35,512 bases of DNA from Candidatus Thorarchaeota archaeon (GCA_016839445.1 JAEOUG010000140.1:1-35512), one strand, 5' to 3'; shown: positions 25,542 through 33,657, numbered from the stretch's first letter. Notes: a model not told the origin generated them from the letters alone. A program made the numbers and translations.

Positions 25542-26819
25542 CTACACAAGAAACGCCAGTATGATAGAGTAGGCTGTTCCCATCAGCAAGTGGATGAAGC
25601 CTAGGGGGAAAGCGACCTTTGTGAAATCGCGAAAGCTGATGGGGCGTCCCTCATCCGCCGCAAGACTCACTGCAATCATGTTAGGAGCATCACCAAAGGG
25701 GATGATATAGCCGCCAATGTTGGCGCCGATGATGAGCGTCAGCGGCACGGTTGAGTTGACTGAGGCAAGGCCTGTCGCCACAGGGGCAAGTAGTGCAGCC
25801 ACAGGGATGTTGTCAATTACAGAGAGGAACAGGCCCGGAATCCATATCATGAAGCCGATAGCAGCGAATACGTTGCCACCGATGAGCATGTTAACGCCAC
25901 CTACGATATAGGCCACAACTCCCGCTCTGTCGAGGGCCGCCACAAGACCAAACAACCCGACCAAGAAGAAGACCGTGTCCCACGAGAGAGTCCGGAGCAG
26001 ATCCTTCGCCCTTTCGTGTGAGAACACAAGCATCGCGGAAGCGACCATCATAGCAATGAGACTGGCCTCCACACGCAGTGCCCCAATTGTGAAGCCAAGT
26101 ATCAAGATGGTCATCGCCACGGCTGAAAGGTAGAAGTCATGCCTAGACTTGATCATGATGCTAGGGCGTATCAAGTATAGTACATTCCAATCGGACTTGT
26201 CATCAAGCTCCAGCTGTTCGCCATAGAACCTAAGCAGGAGAACCATTGACACTATGAACATCATCAAGGAAAGAGGGAGCAGGGCCACGAACATGAACGC
26301 AACGTCAATCCCAGTAAGAACAGCGATGACAAGGTTGGGAACTGATCCTACGAATGACGGAATCGAGGCTACATTGGCAATAATCACCTCAGAGATGAGA
26401 AGAGGTCTGAAGTCGAAGTCCAAAGCGCGACAGACCTCGACAGTGAAGGGTCCCATCACCATCATTGTGGGCAGAGGATCAAGGAACAGGGACATTACGA
26501 AGACGAATCCCATGAAAGCCCAGAAGATCCTACGCGGATTCCCTCTGGTCCGCCTGATGAGAACTAGCGAGATGTACTGGAACATCCCGGATGATGCTGC
26601 AATCGCAACGACAATCATCATGGCCATGACAAACAGAATCGTATCCCACTCAAACATCAGTACGAAGTCTTTGAACTCGAAGCCATAGGCCAGATACAGG
26701 ATGCCGCCGGCAATCGCCATAGCGAACAATACTGTGGCAGTCTCATTGATCCGCTCGGATATGATAAGAACTAGTGTGACTGCGAGTATTGCGACTATAA
26801 CTACGCCGACTAGGTCCAT
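25542..26819 (-). CDS. ArsB/NhaD (ion transporter superfamily) permease
   Basis: 425-residue membrane transporter with about 11 helices and the two-fold inverted pattern of the ArsB/NhaD/CitM superfamily. Hallmarks: EWDTILFVMAMMIVVAIAASSG and its counterpart SWDTVFFLVGLFGLVAALDRAG, the SLFLDPLPTMMVMGP loop, VIANVASIPSFVGSVPN, and IDNIPVAALLAP with IGANIGGYIIPFGDAPNMIA. The two D/N-P-containing half-helix loops are the substrate site. It may move Na+/H+, arsenite or an organic anion; no arsenical genes are nearby. A TTG at 26834 is ruled out because it is upstream of the predicted transcript start; the ATG at 26819 is nearly leaderless. It follows the methyltransferase gene at 26870 on the same strand. 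Confidence 0.88.
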   Translation of the reverse strand: MDLVGVVIVAILAVTLVLIISERINETATVLFAMAIAGGILYLAYGFEFKDFVLMFEWDTILFVMAMMIVVAIAASSGMFQYISLVLIRRTRGNPRRIFWAFMGFVFVMSLFLDPLPTMMVMGPFTVEVCRALDFDFRPLLISEVIIANVASIPSFVGSVPNLVIAVLTGIDVAFMFVALLPLSLMMFIVSMVLLLRFYGEQLELDDKSDWNVLYLIRPSIMIKSRHDFYLSAVAMTILILGFTIGALRVEASLIAMMVASAMLVFSHERAKDLLRTLSWDTVFFLVGLFGLVAALDRAGVVAYIVGGVNMLIGGNVFAAIGFMIWIPGLFLSVIDNIPVAALLAPVATGLASVNSTVPLTLIIGANIGGYIIPFGDAPNMIAVSLAADEGRPISFRDFTKVAFPLGFIHLLMGTAYSIILAFLV

Positions 26820-26844
26820 CTTGACGTCGGTCAATCACTCCCTA

Positions 26845-26854
26845 GATTTAAACC
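26845..26854 (-). promoter_or_regulatory. TATA-like box for the ArsB/NhaD gene
   Basis: GGTTTAAATC on the minus strand, centred about 30 nt before the ATG at 26819; predicted start about 4 nt before it. Confidence 0.6.
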
Positions 26855-26869
26855 AAGCGTGTATTCCGC

Positions 26870-27562
26870 CTATTTCGAGAAGACTAGAACGTATCTCAGG
26901 GGGTTTCCACGCATCGACTGATGCTTCAGGCCTGCAGCTTCTGCCCACTTCTTCACGGTTCGAGGAAGCGGCCAATCTGGATCTATAACCAGCTCAGCGT
27001 CCCCGTAAAGGCCTCCTGTCTTGAGAATTCTCCCGATCTCTGCGAGCGCCTTCACGCGATCTGGTATCTCCGGAAGGACTGTGACACTGAAGGCTCTGTC
27101 GCAGGTCTCACTCTCAAGAGGAATCCGTCCTTCTGCATCAGCGAGAATTGGCATGATGTTCTCTACGCTCTGCCCTTTCATCCTGGTGCGCAACTGGTCA
27201 AGCATCTTCTCTTGGATATCTACTGCGTAGACAATTCCATCAGGAGCAACGGCCTTCGCTACGTCAAGAGTGAAGGTCCCAGGGCCACAACCAATCTCAA
27301 GAACAGCCATCCCTGATTCTAGACCTAGCGCTTCGATTATCATAGATGGAGGCTGCAATCTCTTTCTTGGTCTGGAATCGAGACCACGGCCTATGAACGC
27401 GGGAGCTGGGAAGTGAAAGAATCTCCGAACCAGCTTGAGCAACACGAAGACGTACAGCAGCATGAGTAGCAATATGATCAAGGGAACCTCAATCCAGATT
27501 GAAAGTCCCGGGATGATGGGCGAGAGCATGACAACCGGCAACCTTATCATTACGTGTAGCAT
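26870..27562 (-). CDS. Membrane-anchored class I SAM methyltransferase
   Basis: 230-residue methyltransferase with a hydrophobic N-terminal region (about 10-42, probably one or two TM segments), a basic linker (RGLDSRPRKRLQPP) and a Rossmann methyltransferase domain. Motif I is VLEIGCGPGTFTLDVA (about 88-103), motif II is VYAVDIQ, post-I is MPILADAEGRIPLE, and late motif is IGRILKTGGLYGDAEL. Substrate unknown; the PPSMIIEALGLESGMAVLEIGCGPGT start is like the UbiE/phospholipid group, so a lipid is possible. It starts at an ATG that abuts the divergent TetR frame, and a perfect palindrome covers its predicted transcript start, so it is probably the target of that regulator. Confidence 0.84.
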   Translation of the reverse strand: MLHVMIRLPVVMLSPIIPGLSIWIEVPLIILLLMLLYVFVLLKLVRRFFHFPAPAFIGRGLDSRPRKRLQPPSMIIEALGLESGMAVLEIGCGPGTFTLDVAKAVAPDGIVYAVDIQEKMLDQLRTRMKGQSVENIMPILADAEGRIPLESETCDRAFSVTVLPEIPDRVKALAEIGRILKTGGLYGDAELVIDPDWPLPRTVKKWAEAAGLKHQSMRGNPLRYVLVFSK

Positions 27563-27563
27563 A

Positions 27564-27581
27564 TGAACGAACGTTCGTTCA
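27564..27581. promoter_or_regulatory. Perfect 18-bp palindrome, likely TetR operator
   Basis: TGAACGAACGTTCGTTCA is its own reverse complement. It lies between the methyltransferase start (27562) and the likely TetR start (27605), over the predicted methyltransferase transcript start (about 27577). Size and symmetry suit a TetR dimer site. Confidence 0.72.
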
Positions 27582-27598
27582 CCTGTACGAAACAGACA

Positions 27599-27607
27599 GA
27601 TATAATG
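27599..27607 (-). promoter_or_regulatory. TATA-like box for the methyltransferase gene
   Basis: CATTATATC on the minus strand (plus GATATAATG), predicted start near 27577, inside the palindrome. Confidence 0.5.
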
Positions 27608-28225
27608 GTTGCGACTGAGTTGTCAGTGGGAAGAGGCGACGTCAGCACAGGCACTAGAAACAAGATTGTTGAGGCTGCATACGGTCTATTCGTTGACAGA
27701 GGGTACCACGGAACCTCTATGAGAGACATAGCCAGCGCAGCAGGACTGTCATCAGTAGCGGGAATCTACAATCACTTCGTGAGTAAGGAGAGAATCTTCG
27801 CAAGAACCCTGGAAGCATATCATCCGCTAGTTCGTGTCATGGAATCGGTTAGCAAGGCCAGAGGAAGAACCCAGCAGGGCCTCATGAGAAGTATGGCGAA
27901 CAACATGATTGAATCGCTGAGAGATGATCCTGGAATGCTCAATCTAATGCTCATTGAGTTCGTAGAACACGGAGGGACACACATTGACGATCTTCAGAGT
28001 GTCTTCGTTCCTCAGCTCATGCAGGTCTATCAGCGAGTGAAGTCCAAAAAGGGTCGACTCAGGCGGATGAATGCAGAAACTATGACTCAGTCACTTCTAG
28101 GCTTCGTGTTCTCTCGAGTGCTCTTTGAGTGGGTGTTTGGCTCTAGCGAGAGCACTAATCCGAAGGTCCTGAGGAAACACCTCCAGCTGTATCTGAACGG
28201 TGTCATGAAGCCGAAGACACCCTAG
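27605..28225 (+). CDS. TetR/AcrR family transcriptional regulator
   Basis: 206 residues from ATG 27605. The N-terminal helix-turn-helix is classic: RNKIVEAAYGLFVDRGYHGTSMRDIASAAGLSSVAGIYNHFVSKERIF (about residues 19-65). The C-terminal helical ligand and dimer domain (about 70-206) is divergent and gives no ligand clue. An upstream in-frame ATG at 27563 would place the palindrome inside the coding region and add a non-conserved tail, so I prefer 27605; both are possible. It is divergent from the membrane methyltransferase and probably represses it, perhaps also itself. The next gene, a zinc-ribbon membrane protein, is 48 nt downstream. Confidence 0.87.
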   Translation: MVATELSVGRGDVSTGTRNKIVEAAYGLFVDRGYHGTSMRDIASAAGLSSVAGIYNHFVSKERIFARTLEAYHPLVRVMESVSKARGRTQQGLMRSMANNMIESLRDDPGMLNLMLIEFVEHGGTHIDDLQSVFVPQLMQVYQRVKSKKGRLRRMNAETMTQSLLGFVFSRVLFEWVFGSSESTNPKVLRKHLQLYLNGVMKPKTP

Positions 28226-28244
28226 ATTGTCCATCAGAGTGAAA

Positions 28245-28253
28245 CCTATATCC
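28245..28253 (+). promoter_or_regulatory. TATA-like box for the zinc-ribbon membrane protein (leaderless)
   Basis: CCTATATCC centred about 25 nt before the ATG at 28274, so transcription should start at the ATG. Confidence 0.55.
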
Positions 28254-28273
28254 TCTGATTCCTCTCCAGACCT

Positions 28274-28681
28274 ATGTCTACCATGTCCTCCGGCAAACGG
28301 ACTGCATTGATGTTCGGTGGCATTCTTGTCATAATCGTCTTCTTCTTCGGCGGGTTTCTGAGCTTCATCTGGATGGATGATTGGAATGTTGGCTCCATCC
28401 TGTTCAGAATGATGGTGCTACCTTTCGTAGGTTTCATTATTGGGGCTGCCATGATCATCTACGCATCCGGCGGACTCCAACAGAGGACAGGCATAGGTCT
28501 CTTTGGCATGGTGAGGCCAACCGAGCCGTCAAGGGACAGGAGCTTCGTCCACGATCTGCCAGAGAAGTGCCCGAACTGCAAGGCACAGATAGGAAGCGAA
28601 ACCGTGGATTGGGTTGGACCTCTTACCGCCCGATGCCCTTACTGCGGGTCTTCCATAAGGACTGAGAAAAGAGAGCTGTAG
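28274..28681 (+). CDS. Two-helix membrane protein with C-terminal zinc ribbon
   Basis: 135 residues. Two TM helices (about 12-34 and 44-64) are joined by a short loop (WMDDWNVGS). A cytoplasmic tail follows with a zinc ribbon made of two C-P-x-x-C knuckles: CPNC (about 99-102) and CPYC (about 121-124), about 18 residues apart. Function unknown; such proteins may recruit other proteins at the membrane. Start ATG at 28274 (28283 also possible), apparently leaderless. It lies 69 nt before the first M29 peptidase, which has its own TATA-like box. Confidence 0.75.
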   Translation: MSTMSSGKRTALMFGGILVIIVFFFGGFLSFIWMDDWNVGSILFRMMVLPFVGFIIGAAMIIYASGGLQQRTGIGLFGMVRPTEPSRDRSFVHDLPEKCPNCKAQIGSETVDWVGPLTARCPYCGSSIRTEKREL

Positions 28682-28706
28682 AGCCTCTCCTTGGCGCTAT
28701 CCGCAA

Positions 28707-28714
28707 GCTATATG
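28707..28714 (+). promoter_or_regulatory. TATA-like box for the first M29 aminopeptidase
   Basis: GCTATATG predicts a start near 28737, about 14 nt before the ATG at 28751. The TTG at 28691 would be upstream of the promoter. Confidence 0.55.
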
Positions 28715-28750
28715 TCAGGTTCTGAAGTCGAACCTGATGAGGTTAAGCCC

Positions 28751-29815
28751 ATGGACCCAAGAGTGGAGGAACACGCGCGAGTTCTTGTTGAATGGAGCGC
28801 TGAGGTCAAGAAAGGAGACCAGGTCGTTATTTCAGCCTCTCCGCGAGCGCACGACCTAGTCAAGGCAATCACAAAGGCAGTGGCAGAAGCCGGCGGCACA
28901 AGTATCACTCTCATGCAGAGTGAGGAAGTCAGCCGCGCATTCTATGATGGCGCTTCAGATGAAACCCTAGAGGTGTTTCCTAGGCACATGAAGGCGCTTG
29001 TAGAGCAGACTGATGTTTTCTTCGGTATTAACGCCCCTGTGAATACCAAGGCTCTTGCGAGAGTGGATCCAAAGAGGATTGTCGCTCGCTCGAAGGCGAC
29101 GAAAGAGATCAGTGACATCATAACCGGGAAGCGCTGGGTGGCGACTGTCCACCCCTGTGAGACCCTAGCCCAGCAAGGCGACATGAGCTTGGATGAATAC
29201 AGAGACTTCGCGTATGGCGCGATGCTCATCGACTGGAAAGAAGCAAGCAAGAACATGAATCTGATGAAGGAGAAGCTCGAGCGCCATAACGACGTTCGCT
29301 TCGTGGGTCCTGAAACAGACCTTTATGCCAAGACCGAGGGCAGGATATGGATTGCTGCTGATGGCAAGTACAACATGCCTGATGGAGAGGTCTTCACGGC
29401 CCCGGTTGAAGACACGGTCGAAGGCTCAATCTACTTCGACGTTCCGTTCATGCAGCAAGGCAAAGTCGTTCAGGGAGTCCGCCTGAAATTCGAGAAGGGA
29501 GAGGTTGTGGACTTCTCGGCAGAGAAGTCAGAAGCAACTCTCAAGGCGATTCTAGAGATCGATGAAGGTGCGAAGAAGCTTGGCGAGATGGCCATTGGCA
29601 CAAACCGTGGCATCAAAGACTACACACTGAACATGCTCTTCGACGAGAAGATAGGCGACACGATTCACTGTGCGCTTGGAATGGCCTATCCCGAATGCAA
29701 CGGCACGAATGAGAGCGCCATTCACGTAGATATGATCAAGACCATGGATGACGGCGAGGTTCTTGCAGGCGATGAAATCATCTACTCGAAGGGCAAGTAC
29801 TTCTATGAGAAGTGA
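28751..29815 (+). CDS. M29-family metallo-aminopeptidase, copy 1
   Basis: 354-residue cytosolic peptidase of family M29 (AmpS/AmpT/PepS), releasing N-terminal residues from peptides with a two-metal centre. Expected ligands can be placed: Glu213 (GEVFTAP), Glu near 279 (LGEMAIGTN), His and Tyr in HCALGMAY and His/Asp in HVDMI. Spacings equal those in the second copy. The family is often 400+ residues; this one is somewhat shorter. I use the ATG at 28751 because it aligns with copy 2, has GAGGT upstream and follows a TATA-like box. It is the first of a tandem pair with 13 nt between the genes, probably one transcript. Confidence 0.93.
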   Translation: MDPRVEEHARVLVEWSAEVKKGDQVVISASPRAHDLVKAITKAVAEAGGTSITLMQSEEVSRAFYDGASDETLEVFPRHMKALVEQTDVFFGINAPVNTKALARVDPKRIVARSKATKEISDIITGKRWVATVHPCETLAQQGDMSLDEYRDFAYGAMLIDWKEASKNMNLMKEKLERHNDVRFVGPETDLYAKTEGRIWIAADGKYNMPDGEVFTAPVEDTVEGSIYFDVPFMQQGKVVQGVRLKFEKGEVVDFSAEKSEATLKAILEIDEGAKKLGEMAIGTNRGIKDYTLNMLFDEKIGDTIHCALGMAYPECNGTNESAIHVDMIKTMDDGEVLAGDEIIYSKGKYFYEK

Positions 29816-29828
29816 GGTGTGATACGAC

Positions 29829-30890
29829 ATGGATCCTAGAGTAATAGAACACGCCAAGGTAATAGTGGACTGGAGCACAGAAGTCAAGAATGGTGACATG
29901 GTCATCATCAATGCCACTCCAGAATCACACGAGCTTGTGGTGGCACTCTACAAAGAAGTCGCAAGAGCTGGCGGACGTGTAGTCACTCTCATGTACAGCG
30001 AAGAGGCGGCGAGAGCCTTCTACGATGGAGCCTCTGAGAAGACACTCTCGCTTGTGCCAGAACACCTGAAAGCCATTACAGAAGCCTGTGATGTCTACAT
30101 CTCCCTTAGATCACCCGTCAACAATATGGCTCTGGCAAACGTTGACTCGGCCAAGCTTACTCTGGACTCGAGGACACAGCAGGACATACAGGCCACAAGG
30201 CTGAGCAAGAGATGGTGTCTTACGGTGCATCCCTGCCAGACACTGGCGCAGCAGGCGGGAATGAGCCTTGAAGAGTATCGTGAGTTCGTCTATGGTGCGA
30301 CCCTAATCGACTGGAAAGAAGAGAGCAAACAGATGTACCTGATAAAGGAGCATCTGGAGAGGCATAAGGACGTTCGGTTCACTGGCCCTGAAACAGACTT
30401 GTATGCCTCTACGGAAGGCCGAATCTGGATAGCTTCCGACGGCAAACATAACATGCCCTCAGGAGAGGTCTTCACAGCCCCGGTGGAAGACTCAGTTGAG
30501 GGGTCAATCTACTTCGATATTCCATTCCTGCAGCAGGGCAAGGTGATACAGGGAGTCCGATTGACCTTTGAGAAGGGAGAAGTAGTGGACTTCTCGGCCG
30601 AGAAGGAAGAAGCCAAGCTCAAACAGATTATTGATACAGACGAGGGGTCGCGGAGACTAGGTGAGATGGCCATCGGCACCAACAGAGGTATCCAGCAGTA
30701 CACACTGAACATGCTCTTTGATGAGAAGATAGGCGATACGATACACTGTGCTCTTGGGCGTGCCTACAAGGACTGCAACGGCGTCAATGACTCTGCGGTT
30801 CATGTAGACATGATCAAATCCATGAAGCAGGGAGAAGTCATCGCAGGGGATGAGAAGATCTACTCGAAGGGCAAGTTCTTCTACGAGTGA
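29829..30890 (+). CDS. M29-family metallo-aminopeptidase, copy 2
   Basis: 353-residue paralogue of the preceding gene, same fold and length, clearly a tandem duplicate. Predicted metal and catalytic residues: Glu213, Glu279, His306, Tyr313, His325 and Asp327. The Glu-Glu spacing of 66, His-Tyr spacing of 7 and HxD pair match characterised M29 enzymes. The divergence between the copies is highest in residues about 100-130 (ISLRSPVNN versus FGINAPVNT), the entry to the active site, which may change specificity. It has its own GAGGTG site 9 nt before ATG. Its stop is 1 nt from the convergent zinc-ribbon gene's stop. Confidence 0.93.
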   Translation: MDPRVIEHAKVIVDWSTEVKNGDMVIINATPESHELVVALYKEVARAGGRVVTLMYSEEAARAFYDGASEKTLSLVPEHLKAITEACDVYISLRSPVNNMALANVDSAKLTLDSRTQQDIQATRLSKRWCLTVHPCQTLAQQAGMSLEEYREFVYGATLIDWKEESKQMYLIKEHLERHKDVRFTGPETDLYASTEGRIWIASDGKHNMPSGEVFTAPVEDSVEGSIYFDIPFLQQGKVIQGVRLTFEKGEVVDFSAEKEEAKLKQIIDTDEGSRRLGEMAIGTNRGIQQYTLNMLFDEKIGDTIHCALGRAYKDCNGVNDSAVHVDMIKSMKQGEVIAGDEKIYSKGKFFYE

Positions 30891-30891
30891 C

Positions 30892-31089
30892 TCACGGGTC
30901 GCCTGGAACAGGGGCAGGCTCAGCAGCTCTGCGATTGACGGTGTCCCAGAACTCCAAGACACTCTCACGAACCCTGTTCTTCTTGTCAGGCTTGCCGTTT
31001 ACTCCAAGACAGAAGACGCAGTACTCCTCCGTTCCTTGTGCTTTGGTCTTCTCGTCGAGGATAAGGCCACATATCTTACAGCGCGTCAT
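30892..31089 (-). CDS. Small zinc-ribbon protein
   Basis: 65 residues. C-x2-C (CKIC, residues 4-7) and C-x2-C (CVFC, 24-27) form a zinc ribbon; the pattern CKICGLxL..GTEEYCxFC..G resembles the putative zinc-ribbon domain family of short proteins (zf-ribbon_2). A basic patch (NGKPDKKNRVRES) and Pro-rich tail (AAEPAPVPGDP) follow. Function unknown. ATG at 31089 is preferred over GTG at 31104, because the TATA-like box at 31115-31124 puts the transcript start near 31093. Confidence 0.75.
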   Translation of the reverse strand: MTRCKICGLILDEKTKAQGTEEYCVFCLGVNGKPDKKNRVRESVLEFWDTVNRRAAEPAPVPGDP

Positions 31090-31114
31090 CCCAAGATTCG
31101 TCACTCTCTAGACC

Positions 31115-31124
31115 CCAAATAAGC
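31115..31124 (-). promoter_or_regulatory. TATA-like box for the small zinc-ribbon gene
   Basis: GCTTATTTGG on the minus strand, predicted start about 4 nt before the ATG at 31089. Confidence 0.45.
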
Positions 31125-31188
31125 AGGTGTTTCTCAGCAAGTGCATGGAAATTGTGCCTACACGGCCAGAGATGGCGCAGAACGTGTT

Positions 31189-31204
31189 AGTATTAAGCAA
31201 TACT
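31189..31204 (+). promoter_or_regulatory. Promoter with inverted repeat for the HTH/methyltransferase-like gene
   Basis: AGTATT-AAGC-AATACT, 6-bp arms around 4 nt. The GTATTAAGC part also fits a TATA box about 38 nt before the ATG at 31232. It may be an autoregulatory operator; a repeat of this size also occurs by chance. Confidence 0.4.
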
Positions 31205-31231
31205 CGGCCTCTGTCTGAATGTGGATAGCCC

Positions 31232-32080
31232 ATGAGAGCATCGAGGTCTGACTTGATTCGCCGTATCCTTCTGGTTCTGGACGGCAATCCTTCGTCAATC
31301 TACGACATCCTCTACAGCATGAATGACTTCAGTGACCCGAAAAGAACCAGAATGCCTAAGCTCTTGAAGGCAATGGAAAAGGATGAACTCGTGAAGAGCG
31401 CCCTTCAGCCAGGGCCTCTGGGACCATACAGGAGAATCTACGAGCATGGGCCCAAAGCAGGGGAGTACCTCAGGAGCCAGTTAAGGTGTGGTATTGAGAC
31501 TCTCATGCACTTCTACCTCAAGTACAGATCCGAAGCAAGCAATCCTATCAACGCACTTCCCATTGAGCCCGAGGATTCAGCCTTGAAGGGAAATGTCCTC
31601 TTCGCCTCCTATCCTAATCTGACAGTAGAAGAACTTGAAACCATCCGCGATGCTGTGATGTCCAGAGAGGATCTGGATGTCAGCATTATTGGTCCTGACA
31701 ACATCTTGAGTAGATCAGGAATCGACTATCAGGTAGCAGGGAAGAGCCTAGACAGGATAGACGCCAACGGAAGCTCCTTTGACTGCATTGAACTTCACGG
31801 AGTCCCACCAAGGGCAGAGCTTGCAGTGGCCGTTTCGGAGTTTGAACGTGTTCTTGCCTCAGGGGGAAGACTCCGAATTCTCACCCAGCTGGTGTTCCTT
31901 GAGGAACCGAAGAAGCCCAATCTTGAGCAGTTCATACGCATAACTGCATCCACGCTCTTCCCAGAGGTCGGCATTGTGGAAGGTAAGGATGTGCTGCGCG
32001 TGCTCACAAATGCATTCGGCAACGCGGAGGTGTTTAGAACACGTGATGAGAAGTATGTGTTCATTGCGGAGAAGCAGTAG
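31232..32080 (+). CDS. Winged-helix protein with degenerate methyltransferase-like C-terminal domain
   Basis: 282 residues. The N-terminal part (about 1-80) looks like a PadR/ArsR-type winged helix (RIILLVLDGNPSSIYDIL-like start, KLLKAMEKDELVKS recognition region, then a GPYRRIYEHGPKAGEYL wing). The C-terminal part (about 115-282) has the later strands and helices of a class I methyltransferase (SFDCIELHGVPPRAELAVAVSEFERVLASGGRLRIL). It lacks the glycine-rich SAM-binding motif I, so it is probably not an active methyltransferase. It could be a sensor-type regulator. It is monocistronic by spacing. Confidence 0.65.
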   Translation: MRASRSDLIRRILLVLDGNPSSIYDILYSMNDFSDPKRTRMPKLLKAMEKDELVKSALQPGPLGPYRRIYEHGPKAGEYLRSQLRCGIETLMHFYLKYRSEASNPINALPIEPEDSALKGNVLFASYPNLTVEELETIRDAVMSREDLDVSIIGPDNILSRSGIDYQVAGKSLDRIDANGSSFDCIELHGVPPRAELAVAVSEFERVLASGGRLRILTQLVFLEEPKKPNLEQFIRITASTLFPEVGIVEGKDVLRVLTNAFGNAEVFRTRDEKYVFIAEKQ

Positions 32081-32105
32081 TCACTTGGCCCAACTGAGAG
32101 AAACA

Positions 32106-32114
32106 GATATCTTT
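32106..32114 (+). promoter_or_regulatory. TATA-like box for the HTH/2-TM gene
   Basis: GATATCTTT, predicted start near 32135; the GTG at 32140 or ATG at 32167 could both follow. Confidence 0.35.
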
Positions 32115-32166
32115 GTATCGCGCAACAGTCAGAGTCTAGGTGCCCTTTGCGTGGGTGTGTGGTCAG

Positions 32167-32598
32167 ATGAGTGACAAGAAGGACCTCCTCGTTGGCTTAG
32201 TCGTAGATGAGAATGTCAGTGCCCTGCAGACCATGCAGGACGAACTGGAGCTCTCAGAGGAAGAAGTCACCGACCTTCTCCGAGAGCTGTTGAAGGAAGG
32301 ACGCATAAACGGGAAGATCTCAGACGATGGGAAGAGGTTCTGGAAGTCCGACGCCAAGGTCTCAAGTGCTCCTGCCATACCTCACGGCGATGACGTGCCA
32401 GCGTTCATGAAGTACGACACGAGACCGGGGATGGGCCTGTCAATCGCCGGCTGCACCATCGATATCATAGCGTTTGTGCTTATGACCTATGCAACAAGCA
32501 CAGTCCACAGCGACGCTGGAGCCATCCTCTTCTTCGTTGGCCTGATTGTGCTGTTGATTGGCCTATACTGGATATCGCTAAGGAAGACACCAGACTAA
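32167..32598 (+). CDS. Membrane protein with N-terminal helix-turn-helix
   Basis: 143 residues. The N-terminal 65 residues resemble a winged helix (SALQTMQDELELSEEEVTDLLRELLKEGRINGKISDDGKRFW). After a linker come two TM helices (about 87-106 and 114-135) and a short basic end (LRKTPD). Membrane-tethered HTH proteins of this kind are seen in archaea and may sense membrane state, or the winged helix may only mediate protein contacts. The ATG at 32167 is used; a GTG at 32140 would add nine residues. No ligand or target can be read from the sequence. Confidence 0.65.
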   Translation: MSDKKDLLVGLVVDENVSALQTMQDELELSEEEVTDLLRELLKEGRINGKISDDGKRFWKSDAKVSSAPAIPHGDDVPAFMKYDTRPGMGLSIAGCTIDIIAFVLMTYATSTVHSDAGAILFFVGLIVLLIGLYWISLRKTPD

Positions 32599-32618
32599 GC
32601 GTCTTGAACATACAGTAC

Positions 32619-32628
32619 GGCTTAAGTA
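32619..32628 (+). promoter_or_regulatory. TATA-like box for the TauE/SafE gene
   Basis: GGCTTAAGTA, predicted start near 32649, leader about 18 nt before the ATG at 32667. Confidence 0.45.
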
Positions 32629-32666
32629 GTGGTCAACGGCTCGCAGCGTAAGCTGGACTGGTAGCA

Positions 32667-33626
32667 ATGCAGACACTCGGTTTGGAGATCATAGCAATAA
32701 TCGTCTTCGCCATAGGCGTAGGCACTTTGTCCTCAATGATTGGTATCGGAGGAGGAATCCTCAACACTCCGCTTCTCATCATCGTCTTTGGTCTCTCTGC
32801 ACAGCAGGGTCCGGCAACAGCCCTGGTGGCTGCTTTCTTTGTAGCAGTGGCAAGCTCCGCGGCTTACTGGAGGCAGAGCCCCCGGCCAATCATACCGAAA
32901 GTTGGAATCTTGGCTATAGCAACGGCTCCAGGCTCAATTATGGGTGTCATGATGCGTACTTTGATTGCAGATGACATTGTCCTGAGATGGATATTCGGCC
33001 TTTCACTGATGCCAGTCGCGCTGAAGATGCTCTTCGCGAAGCGGAAGGAGAAGGGAGATCTATCATCGGAGCTCTCTGCATTCAATGAGAAGGATATAAC
33101 ACCCAAGAGGTGGGCCATCGCGGCCCTAGGCGGATTCATAGGCGGAATCTCTGCGGGTCTACTGGGCATTGGTGGAGGAGCAGTTGTGGTACCAGTCCTG
33201 TCAATAATAGTTGGATTGCCCATGCATGCCGCTGTAGCTACTTCAATGTTCATAATGACGGTCACAGCTTCATCTGGAACCATCCTGAACTACACCTTGG
33301 GATACATAGATCCATTCTTTGCATTGGCGTTGGGTGTGGGCATGCTAATCGGTGGACAGATGGGCTCTCGTGTCGCATGCAAGGTAAATGCCGTCCAGCT
33401 CAAGCGTATCTTCGGTCTGATTCTTGTATTCCCTCTGGTCAAGATGATGCGGCTTGGTCAGATGTGGCTGAACCCCTCAGGCGACAACCCCCTCGCGGTC
33501 CTCACAGGAGATGTCGTCATTTGGCTGGCCATCGTTGCACCCATCGGCCTTCTGCGACTGTATCAGATCAAGAAGGGAGAGGAACTCAATCCTCGAGCCG
33601 AATCCTTTGAAACACCTCCAGGCTAG
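32667..33626 (+). CDS. TauE/SafE family membrane transporter
   Basis: 319 residues, about eight TM helices. Family hallmarks are the repeated glycine-rich blocks GTLSSMIGIGGGILNTPLL (about 19-37) and GGISAGLLGIGGGAVVVPVL (about 158-177), one in each half, and QQGPATALVAAF / MHAAVATSMFIM after them. TauE/SafE proteins export sulfite, sulfoacetate or related organosulfur anions. No sulfur gene is next to it, though a DsrE-like protein lies about 16 kb away. ATG at 32667 with TGGTAG upstream; own promoter. Confidence 0.9.
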   Translation: MQTLGLEIIAIIVFAIGVGTLSSMIGIGGGILNTPLLIIVFGLSAQQGPATALVAAFFVAVASSAAYWRQSPRPIIPKVGILAIATAPGSIMGVMMRTLIADDIVLRWIFGLSLMPVALKMLFAKRKEKGDLSSELSAFNEKDITPKRWAIAALGGFIGGISAGLLGIGGGAVVVPVLSIIVGLPMHAAVATSMFIMTVTASSGTILNYTLGYIDPFFALALGVGMLIGGQMGSRVACKVNAVQLKRIFGLILVFPLVKMMRLGQMWLNPSGDNPLAVLTGDVVIWLAIVAPIGLLRLYQIKKGEELNPRAESFETPPG

Positions 33627-33657
33627 TTGAGTTCTAGACAGTCCACAGAATTCTTCA

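Noticed and set aside
33110..33610. 166-residue plus-strand ORF overlapping the TauE/SafE gene
   Set aside because: Frame-shifted shadow; Cys/His/Trp-rich by translation of the +1 frame of a conserved transporter.
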